In this document: positions 1 to 5,460 of the stretch, piece by piece | How the letters are laid out: the number at the start of each line of letters is the position of its first letter | How positions within the stretch are numbered: the first letter of the stretch is position 1 | Assembly: GCA_022564535.1 (NCBI GenBank) | Contig: JADFLD010000116.1 | Span: forward strand, 1-6,747 | Length of the DNA: 6,747 nt | Source of the DNA: Gemmatimonadota bacterium | GTDB taxonomy: Bacteria > Gemmatimonadota > Gemmatimonadetes > Longimicrobiales > UBA6960 | Direction: 5' to 3' | Notes under the pieces: generated by a model | The model's input: the letters and a program-made list of their open reading frames with translations, nothing else | What the model was told of the DNA's origin: nothing | Databases searched by the model: none | Made by a program: the position numbers and the translations under genes

Positions 1-37
1 AACCCCTTGGCTCACCTACCCTGACCGCCCCGTCTCT

Positions 38-65
38 CGTCCGGCTGCGTTTCGGGCGCCTTTTT
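38..65 (+). terminator. possible intrinsic terminator, plus strand
   Basis: A hairpin can be drawn by pairing 38-44 (CGTCCGG) with 52-58 (TCGGGCG) around a 7-base loop, with two G-T wobbles. It is followed by CC and a run of five T at 61-65. This shape would end a plus-strand transcript arriving from a gene left of the window, converging on the FHA gene. The stem is short and partly wobble-paired, so the call is weak. I see no coding region in 1-92. Confidence 0.3.
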
Positions 66-92
66 CAGAGCTTCCCTAAGAGACCTGCTCCG

Positions 93-821
93 TCAGACGA
101 CGTCATCCATGAAGGTAATTTTCAGGCCACCCGTTTCGACAACGTCGCCGTTCTTCAGCCTGGACCGCTTGGTGCTGCGCCCTCGTACGCTCATGGACCC
201 GAACAGTGCCAGGTATCGGACCTCGCAGTTGCCATCGATGATCATGAGCAGCACGTGGTGCTTCGGCCCCTTGGGTACACGAAGGTCGCAGAGCTCGTCG
301 GTGCCGATGAGCACGGCCGGTTGGTCCGAGAGGTAGTGGGTTCCACGCTGCCCGCCCGACTCCCAGATGAAGTGGGCCCGCTTCTTACGATCCGCTTCCT
401 TGAGAAGCTCCTTCACCTCGTGAGGATTGATGTGCATCGTCCCCGCGCCGGTCTGCATCGAGGCCTGCGGGGGCCGTGGTGGGGCATCGGCCATGGGGGA
501 AGGCTTGGAAATCGGGACCTCTCCCTCTCCCAGGGCCTTCCCGAAAACGATGGAGAACTTGCCGAACCCGATTTCGTCACCGAGCCCGATGGACTGGGGG
601 CCCTCGATTTTCGCTCCCTTGAGGAATGTTCCGTTGGATGACCCGAGGTCTTCGACCACCCAGCCCTCGTCACCGAGGCGGATCTCGGCGTGTCTTCGGG
701 AGACGGAAGGGTTGTCGATAAGCACGTCGGCCCCTTCGTCCCGACCCACGATGATGGAGGCTTGCTTGAAGTCGTAGGCCTGCATCGTCCTACGACCGAG
801 GAGCAGTGTCAGCTTCGGCAT
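93..821 (-). CDS. FHA domain protein with a second, degenerate FHA-like domain
   Basis: This 242-residue protein has no signal peptide or membrane segment, so it should be cytoplasmic. Residues 1-94 form a canonical FHA (phosphothreonine-binding) domain. Its hallmarks are all present: G26-R27 in IVGRDEGADVLID, S41-R42-x-H44 in VSRRHAEI, and SSNGT at 61-65. A Pro/Ala-rich linker (about 101-127) leads to TMHINPHEVKELLKE at 128-142, which matches a motif found twice in the neighbouring kinase. Residues about 150-240 repeat the FHA layout (VLIGTDELCDLRV, then KHH at 187-189, and LKNGDVVETGGLKITF near the end) but lack the GR and SxxH residues, so this half probably does not bind phosphothreonine. 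The ATG at 821 is preceded by AAGGGA at suitable spacing. The gene lies 147 bp downstream of the Ser/Thr kinase on the same strand. I infer that it is a substrate or reader of that kinase, in the general manner of GarA/OdhI-type FHA proteins, though its architecture differs from theirs. Confidence 0.9.
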   Translation of the reverse strand: MPKLTLLLGRRTMQAYDFKQASIIVGRDEGADVLIDNPSVSRRHAEIRLGDEGWVVEDLGSSNGTFLKGAKIEGPQSIGLGDEIGFGKFSIVFGKALGEGEVPISKPSPMADAPPRPPQASMQTGAGTMHINPHEVKELLKEADRKKRAHFIWESGGQRGTHYLSDQPAVLIGTDELCDLRVPKGPKHHVLLMIIDGNCEVRYLALFGSMSVRGRSTKRSRLKNGDVVETGGLKITFMDDVV

Positions 822-968
822 CCGGTTCCCTTGCTTGCAGACGAGTGATGGCGGGTCTGCGATCGAGCCTGACCCGAGGTCCAGCTCGGCACGCTCACAT
901 AATGCCGCGTGGAAAGCGTCGGGTCCAGTTTGCCGTGAAGCCCGGACTCGCCCCTCTCCCGAGTGAGG
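822..968 (-). other. spacer between kinase and FHA genes
   Basis: This is 147 bp without a convincing gene. Read on the minus strand it contains CTGGAC, then 18 bases, then CATTAT, a very weak promoter-like pair that could give the FHA gene its own transcript. It also holds a small hairpin, CCGAG-loop-CTCGG. No T-run follows a stem, so nothing here clearly stops transcription coming from the kinase, and co-transcription remains the simplest reading. Confidence 0.35.
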
Positions 969-2885
969 CTAGAGCGACTCGGCCACGGCCAGGCAGCGCG
1001 GATGGTCAGGCACGAGCTCGAGGCACTGCCGAACGAGCCGGTCGGCGTCTCCGGGGGGACCCGCCTGCAGAGCCGCCTCGGCGTCCCACGCCATGCGTTC
1101 GCCGACTTTGCGCAACAGTGAAGCCGCCTCCGAACTCTCGGGGTCGAGTTCCCCGAGGCGCAGCGCATAGCTTCTCACGTCGCCCCCATCCAAGTCGAAG
1201 TATCGACCCCGGGACTGTGCCTCGCTAGCGAGCTCGATGAGGCGCCGAATTTGCCATGAGGCGTCGACGGTAACGCCGGCGCTGCGCAACTGTGCGACGA
1301 TCACCGGGAACTCGTTTTCCGGGACACTCAGGTAGAACGGGGTCAGCATCGTCTCGAGGGCTTCGATGGGCGCCACCTGAATTCCGCCTTCGATGCCTCC
1401 GTCGGTCAGCCAAACGCTGGAGATCGTGCCACGATCCACGTGGCTCCAGAATCCGTCCATGTCGAGCGTGCGGCCCCAGGGTTGAGCGTAGACTGTCGCC
1501 GCGATACCGACGAGGATGATCGTGCCCACAACCAGTCGGCCGAGGCCCCTCGACTTCTTCCGGGGCCCGGGTCGAGGCTTCCGTTCGGCCGGGGTCTCAC
1601 GTTGCGAGGACACGGGCGTGGCGCCGCGCTCCACGTCTTCCATCAAGCCTATGTCCTCTTCTCCCCGCTGAAGCCGCTCGAGCGTGGCTCGGAGCTCTCT
1701 GGCCGACTGGAAGCGTTGAGCCGGGTCTCGGCGTAGGAGCTTTAGCACGACTTTGGCCATCGCCGGGGGAACCTCAACACCGGATTCGGCCATGGGCCTC
1801 ACCTCGGCGCGATCCGTCGCCACCATCAACTCGTAGATCTGGTCTGTCGGCTCGTACGCGACCTTCCCGAGCCATGGGTCTCGGCCCGTGAGCAAAGCGT
1901 AGAGGATGACACCGAACGCAAAGAGATCCGTGCGACCGTCCACGCTTTCGGCCCGAAGCTGCTCGGGAGCGGCGTAGCCCGGCGTACCCAGTGTGCCCAC
2001 CGTCGTGAGCCGGCTGTCGGCTTCCCGTTCGGCGATTTTGGCGATACCGAAGTCGAGCACTTTGACCATCTCTTCGCCCGCCCGGTCCTTCATCAGCATC
2101 AGGTTCTCGAGCTTGAGATCCCGATGCACGACCGGCTGGGGGCCCTCGTGCGCGGCCATGAGCCCGTCGCACACCTGGATGGCGAGTCGGATCGTACGCT
2201 CGACACTGAAGGGCCCCGTCTCCTTCAACTCGTCGGCGAGGCTGTTGCCCTCGACATACTCCATGAGGAAGTAGATGAGGCCGGCCTCGATGTCCTCCTC
2301 GTACGTCGAGAGCCCCACGATGTGCTTGGAGTCTCTGCCGAGGCGCTTCATGATCTGTGCCTCCCGCAGGAAGCGGGCTCGCATCTCCTCGGCTTCCCCT
2401 CCCGAGAGGCGATCGACGCCGAGAATCTTGAGCGCCTCGATCCACCCGCCCTTCACATCCTCGACCTTGTAGACGGTCCCGAACGACCCCGCACCCAGGC
2501 GCTTGAGCACCTTCCACTTGTCGCGGATGAGGGTCCCGATGAGTGGGTCCTCTTCCGCCGCCGCCTTCTCGAGCGCGGCGTTCTCCTCCGTCAGCTTGGC
2601 CACGTCTTCAGCGGTGAACATGACCGTCGCGTTGGGGTCAGCGGGCGGGGTGGCTGGGGGTGGGGTGGTGCCCGGGGAGGAAGCGGCGCCGGGCGGCGGG
2701 GCTGGTGGGGCTGCTCCGGTCCCTTCCTCCGGCTGGACCGGGAGGCGTTGGGTCGGCGCCGAGCTTCCGGACTCCGGCGGGGTCGGCTCGCCCCGCTCAG
2801 CCGCCAATCCCGGCACGTCGGACGGGTCCCACGCGACCGTCCGTTGCGGGGGTGGTTTCTTGTCAGGCTCGTCGGTGTTCGACAC
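969..2885 (-). CDS. membrane-anchored Hanks-type Ser/Thr protein kinase
   Basis: This 638-residue protein phosphorylates Ser/Thr residues of target proteins. Residues 1-115 are a Pro/Ala/Glu-rich, probably disordered tail carrying two copies of a short motif (TVAWDPSDVPGLAAE at 16-30, TVMFTAEDVAKLTEE at 87-101). The kinase domain spans about 119-405 and looks catalytically complete: glycine loop GAGSFGTVYK 131-140, ATP lysine K153, C-helix E175, HRDLKLEN 254-261 with catalytic D256 and N261, DFG 278-280, activation-loop threonines 294-295, and APE 306-308. HRD with an adjacent Arg marks it as an RD kinase, usually activated by activation-loop phosphorylation. A basic stretch (about 435-450) precedes one membrane helix (about 451-467). 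The remaining ~170 residues lie outside the membrane and end in helical, TPR-like sequence with Cys621 and Cys631; there are no PASTA repeats. The start is GTG at 2885; an ATG ten bases upstream is out of frame. An FHA gene follows and a lipoprotein gene is divergent. The ligand and substrates are unknown. Confidence 0.95.
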   Translation of the reverse strand: MSNTDEPDKKPPPQRTVAWDPSDVPGLAAERGEPTPPESGSSAPTQRLPVQPEEGTGAAPPAPPPGAASSPGTTPPPATPPADPNATVMFTAEDVAKLTEENAALEKAAAEEDPLIGTLIRDKWKVLKRLGAGSFGTVYKVEDVKGGWIEALKILGVDRLSGGEAEEMRARFLREAQIMKRLGRDSKHIVGLSTYEEDIEAGLIYFLMEYVEGNSLADELKETGPFSVERTIRLAIQVCDGLMAAHEGPQPVVHRDLKLENLMLMKDRAGEEMVKVLDFGIAKIAEREADSRLTTVGTLGTPGYAAPEQLRAESVDGRTDLFAFGVILYALLTGRDPWLGKVAYEPTDQIYELMVATDRAEVRPMAESGVEVPPAMAKVVLKLLRRDPAQRFQSARELRATLERLQRGEEDIGLMEDVERGATPVSSQRETPAERKPRPGPRKKSRGLGRLVVGTIILVGIAATVYAQPWGRTLDMDGFWSHVDRGTISSVWLTDGGIEGGIQVAPIEALETMLTPFYLSVPENEFPVIVAQLRSAGVTVDASWQIRRLIELASEAQSRGRYFDLDGGDVRSYALRLGELDPESSEAASLLRKVGERMAWDAEAALQAGPPGDADRLVRQCLELVPDHPRCLAVAESL

Positions 2886-2919
2886 GCTGGTCCATTCTCG
2901 GGAGGTTGTTCTCCAGACG

Positions 2920-2949
2920 AACGTACCGAGGTGTCGGAACCGAGGTCAA
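2920..2949 (-). promoter_or_regulatory. candidate sigma70-type promoter of the kinase gene
   Basis: On the minus strand, TTGACC (2949-2944) and TACGTT (2925-2920) are separated by 18 bases. This resembles -35 and -10 boxes, with the -10 about 35 bases before the GTG start. The -35 box matches consensus in five of six positions; the -10 box is poor. Many phyla use different promoter preferences, so this is a candidate only. Confidence 0.3.
2925..2946. repeat. 8-bp direct repeat in divergent promoter region
   Basis: ACCGAGGT occurs at 2925-2932 and again at 2939-2946, with start points 14 bp apart. Both copies lie in the 113-bp region between the divergent kinase and lipoprotein genes. They overlap the spacer and -35 box of the candidate kinase promoter. 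The position suits a regulator binding site acting on one or both genes, but no regulator is encoded in the window. A chance repeat is possible. Confidence 0.35.
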
Positions 2950-2998
2950 ATGTTACGTGGCACTTGCCTTGGATCGCCTCCGGTTTTCCTTTGGTCGT

Positions 2999-4057
2999 AT
3001 GGCTTCACTACGTCTCTCAGCTGCAGTCGGCCTAGCTGTGTTCGGTGGGTGTTATTCGCCGCCGGAGGCTCCGCCGACGGCGCGTCCCGGCGCGCTCGAA
3101 ACGACGCGGGTCGTGTTCCAGGCCGTGGACGCCGGAACCGGCTCCGCGCTTTCGGATGAGGAGATGACGGTTCGGTACCTCGTTCAGACTCCCATCAACT
3201 TCGATGCCGCCTCCGTCGAACGTGTCTCGTCGATCGAGCCGTACGAGATCGAACACGAGATCGGCGAAGGCAATCTGGTGTTGGAGATCCGTCTCGAGGC
3301 TCCCTCGTACCATCGGCTGGATACTGTGGTGATCGTGCCGCGGGGGAGTTCGGCCGGCCCCCCTCTCACCATGCGCCTTGCCCGACGCCTCGATCGGATC
3401 GCGCAACGCCCGACCGGAGGGGGCGTCACGCCGGTGCCGCCGACCAGAGACGACGTGCCCCAACCTCCGGTGACGATCGACCGGAGAGCGATGCGGGCGG
3501 GCGATCGAGCGTTTGACCAGGAAGCCTGGCTCGAGGCGACGGAGGCCTATCAGCGGATGCCTGTTCCCGACGACGACATGGACGAATACGGTCGCGATTA
3601 CTTGGAGGCCAGAGTCCGACAGGGCGTGGCCCACGTCAACCGCTCCGAGTTCGGGCGCGCTCTCGAGATCTTCGAAGAGACCGCCGAGATGCCGTCTCCG
3701 AGTCCCGACGCCCTCCTTCACCTCGCGGGAGCTCAGTGTGCGGTGGGGCGTACCGAAGAGGGCCGGGGCACGCTCGCTCAGCTCTCCCGAGCCCGGAGCC
3801 GGATGCAGCCCGCAGAGCAGTCCTACGTCAGCGCGATGATCGCGTATCGGCGCGGCGTGTGCACACAGGGTGAGTTCGAGCGATCCGAGACGACGAGGGA
3901 TCGTGTGCGCTCCGGTGCCCTGGCGATCCAGCAGCTCAACGGTTTCGCGGAAGGTGCCCGGGCCATGTCGCCGGTGCCGCCCGAGGTCTACGCCGCGGTG
4001 CAGGACGCCGAGCGTCGCGTCACCGAGATCCGCAGGGCGATGCGGGGCGGCGGCTGA
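2999..4057 (+). CDS. putative lipoprotein with TPR-like region
   Basis: This 352-residue protein is not a family I recognise by name. The N-terminus, MASLRLSAAVGLAVFGGC, has a basic residue, a short hydrophobic core and a cysteine at 18, consistent with a lipoprotein signal; the lipobox (VFGGC) is imperfect. Residues about 33-130 look beta-rich, ending in APSYHRLDTVVIVPRG and a strand-like LTMRL, which resembles carboxypeptidase-regulatory or PEGA-type envelope domains. A Pro-rich linker (about 138-158) leads to helical sequence (about 161-345). This has a TPR-like rhythm (AGDRAFDQEAWLEATEAYQR; EFGRALEIFEETAE; LHLAGAQCAVGRTEEGRGTL). The reading frame stays open upstream to 2660, over the kinase N-terminus, but the ATG at 2999 is the start that yields an export signal. 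No clear Shine-Dalgarno sequence precedes it. It is divergent from the kinase by 113 bp, so shared control and an envelope role in the same pathway are plausible but inferred. Confidence 0.8.
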   Translation: MASLRLSAAVGLAVFGGCYSPPEAPPTARPGALETTRVVFQAVDAGTGSALSDEEMTVRYLVQTPINFDAASVERVSSIEPYEIEHEIGEGNLVLEIRLEAPSYHRLDTVVIVPRGSSAGPPLTMRLARRLDRIAQRPTGGGVTPVPPTRDDVPQPPVTIDRRAMRAGDRAFDQEAWLEATEAYQRMPVPDDDMDEYGRDYLEARVRQGVAHVNRSEFGRALEIFEETAEMPSPSPDALLHLAGAQCAVGRTEEGRGTLAQLSRARSRMQPAEQSYVSAMIAYRRGVCTQGEFERSETTRDRVRSGALAIQQLNGFAEGARAMSPVPPEVYAAVQDAERRVTEIRRAMRGGG

Positions 4058-4087
4058 GCGGCTCGTTCGTCGCCCACCCCAAGCGAA

Positions 4088-4115
4088 ACGGCCCCACCCC
4101 GAGGGGTGAGGCCGT
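4088..4115. terminator. hairpin terminator between convergent genes
   Basis: ACGGCC at 4088-4093 pairs with GGCCGT at 4110-4115, and CACCC pairs with GGGTG around a CGAG loop, with one C-A mismatch in between. The hairpin sits in the 79-bp gap between the stops of the lipoprotein gene (4057) and the PAL-like gene (4137). On the minus strand the stem is followed by a pyrimidine-rich TTTCGCTT-like stretch; on the plus strand no T-run follows. It is therefore more convincing for the PAL-like gene, but a stem this strong may serve both directions. Confidence 0.65.
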
Positions 4116-4136
4116 CAGGCTCGAAAGTCGTTCGGA

Positions 4137-5336
4137 TCAGCCTCCGATCGTAGGCCAGGGTGCGCCCTGGTTCTCCGCCCGGATAGGGCCGATGCCCATG
4201 TAAATGAACTTCTGGACGCGCTTACCCTCGTAGGTCTCGGTCGTGAAGATGTTGCCCTGCGAGTCCGTCGCGATGGAGTGCACCGCGAAGAAGAGACCAG
4301 GCTGGCGGCCTCCGTCGCCGAAGCTCGTGAGAATCTCCAGTGACTGCCGGTCCATGATGTACACCTTCATGTTCTTGCCATCGGCGAGGTACATGTAGGT
4401 CTGCTCGGGATCGCGCGAGAACGCGATATCCCACGTCGATCCGTCGCCTCTCGTCGCGGGGGCGATGCGTACCTCCTTGACGTACGTCCCATCGGTTTGG
4501 AAGACCTGGATGCGATCGTTGGGCCGGTCACAGACGTACACGAGACCGTCCTCGGCCGGTTCCGCGCAGTGCACCGGGCTCCGGAATTGGTCGATAAGTG
4601 GCGCGTCCGGGTCGTAGCGGCCCGTGTCCTCGTCGCTCGGCGTGTTGCCATAGGCGCCCCAGAAGCGTTTCACCTCACCTGTGGTGGCGTCGAGCACGAC
4701 GACGCGCTTGTTGCGGTAGCCGTCGGCGACGTAGGCCTCGTCGCCCGTCAGATTGAAGGAGATCTTGGCGGGTCGGCCGAAGTGCTCCGTGCTGTTGCTG
4801 TCCAGGTCCTCGCCCGGAATGCCGAACTGAGCCAGGAACTGGCCATCCCGGGAGAATTTCAGAATGTGGCCGTCGCCGCCGCCGTTTCCGCCGATCCAGA
4901 TGTTGTCGTTCGGATCGATTGTGATGCCGTGGTTCGACGCGGGCCACGTGTACCCGTCACCGTCCTCCCCACCCCATGCGTTCATGAGGTTGCCGTCGGG
5001 GTCGAACTCGAGGATGAATGGCGCAGCCTTGCAGCACTCGCTGGTCACCGGGTCGGTGCCCGCGCCCATCTCGGTGCGCTCGTTCAGCGTCGTCGCACCC
5101 CGGTGGATGATGTAGACGTGGTCCCGCGAATCGACGCCTACGCCGACGGTGGACCCCAGGATCCAGTGGTTCGGAAGCGGCTTCGGCCAGAAGGGGTCGA
5201 CCTCGAACATCGGGGCCATGTCGGCGGCGCCGACGTTCTGAGCGTTGAGAGAGTCCAGGGCTTTGGAGGCACCCGCGAGTGCGGTAATCGAGGCTACCAG
5301 CCCGGCGCCTATGAGCAGGGTACGCTTCTGCATCAT
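4137..5336 (-). CDS. exported PAL-like (peptidyl-alpha-hydroxyglycine alpha-amidating lyase family) beta-propeller protein
   Basis: This protein of 399 residues starts with an export signal (MMQKRTLLIGAGLVASITA, probable cleavage near residue 26), so it should act outside the cytoplasmic membrane. The rest is a run of NHL-type propeller blades. Segments align by eye with animal PAL as I remember it: YIIHRG (Arg79), NHGITIDPNDNIW (His136), DGYRNKRV (Tyr207), VHCAEPAEDGLVYVCDRPNDRIQVF (His256, Arg271) and VHSIATDSQGNIF (His353). In animal PAL the equivalent three His bind zinc and the Arg and Tyr serve catalysis, which splits a hydroxyglycine-extended peptide into an amide and glyoxylate. Activity here is inferred; many bacterial members are uncharacterised and may act on other substrates. 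An in-frame ATG at 5348 would add four residues, but its own GGAG (5346-5343) lies six bases before the ATG at 5336, making 5336 the better start. It is divergent from a HupE/UreJ-like gene. No PHM-type monooxygenase lies in the window. Confidence 0.88.
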   Translation of the reverse strand: MMQKRTLLIGAGLVASITALAGASKALDSLNAQNVGAADMAPMFEVDPFWPKPLPNHWILGSTVGVGVDSRDHVYIIHRGATTLNERTEMGAGTDPVTSECCKAAPFILEFDPDGNLMNAWGGEDGDGYTWPASNHGITIDPNDNIWIGGNGGGDGHILKFSRDGQFLAQFGIPGEDLDSNSTEHFGRPAKISFNLTGDEAYVADGYRNKRVVVLDATTGEVKRFWGAYGNTPSDEDTGRYDPDAPLIDQFRSPVHCAEPAEDGLVYVCDRPNDRIQVFQTDGTYVKEVRIAPATRGDGSTWDIAFSRDPEQTYMYLADGKNMKVYIMDRQSLEILTSFGDGGRQPGLFFAVHSIATDSQGNIFTTETYEGKRVQKFIYMGIGPIRAENQGAPWPTIGG

Positions 5337-5358
5337 CCTATTCTCCATGATCGGACCA

Positions 5359-5375
5359 CGGGACGCCGTGTCCCG
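5359..5375. promoter_or_regulatory. inverted repeat upstream of PAL-like gene
   Basis: CGGGAC (5359-5364) and GTCCCG (5370-5375) form a perfect 6-bp stem around GCCGT. The repeat lies 22 bp before the preferred PAL-like start, in the expected 5' leader or operator position. It could be a dimeric regulator site or an mRNA hairpin. No T-run follows, so it is not a terminator. Confidence 0.35.
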
Positions 5376-5387
5376 CTGAGGGGGGAT

Positions 5388-5416
5388 AGGCTACGCTACC
5401 AATCCGAATCCGGCAA
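5388..5416 (-). promoter_or_regulatory. weak candidate promoter of PAL-like gene
   Basis: On the minus strand, TTGCCG (5416-5411) and TAGCCT (5393-5388) are 17 bases apart, the usual spacing of -35 and -10 boxes, and lie just upstream of the inverted repeat at 5359-5375. Both boxes are poor matches to consensus. A tandem 6-mer (AATCCG twice, 5401-5412, plus strand) lies in the spacer. Confidence 0.22.
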
Positions 5417-5460
5417 TCGGCCTCTCGACGAAGGGGCCCAGACGCCCCGCAGAGTTCCGC

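Noticed and set aside
806..1228. 140-codon plus-strand frame over the kinase/FHA spacer
   Set aside because: It is Arg/Pro-rich, with most of its length antisense to the kinase C-terminus, and I see no ribosome site or domain support.
1774..2517. 247-codon minus-strand frame inside the kinase
   Set aside because: It is a frame-shifted shadow of the kinase domain, rich in Arg and Gly, without motifs of its own. The kinase frame is intact, so no frameshift needs explaining.
2660..2998. Upstream in-frame extension of the lipoprotein gene
   Set aside because: It overlaps the kinase N-terminus on the other strand, has low-complexity sequence, and would bury the lipoprotein signal that begins at 2999.
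2124..3035. 303-codon open frame on the plus strand opposite the kinase
   Set aside because: It lies antisense to a kinase with a complete set of catalytic motifs, its translation shows no domain, and long antisense frames are common in GC-rich genes.
3032..3721. 229-codon minus-strand frame opposite the lipoprotein gene
   Set aside because: It is Arg/His-rich with no domain. The plus-strand frame has a coherent export signal and helical repeats.
5433..5448. GGGGC / GCCCC hairpin just before the HupE-like start
   Set aside because: A 5-bp GC stem is expected by chance at this base composition. It has no T-run and no clear relation to a start signal.
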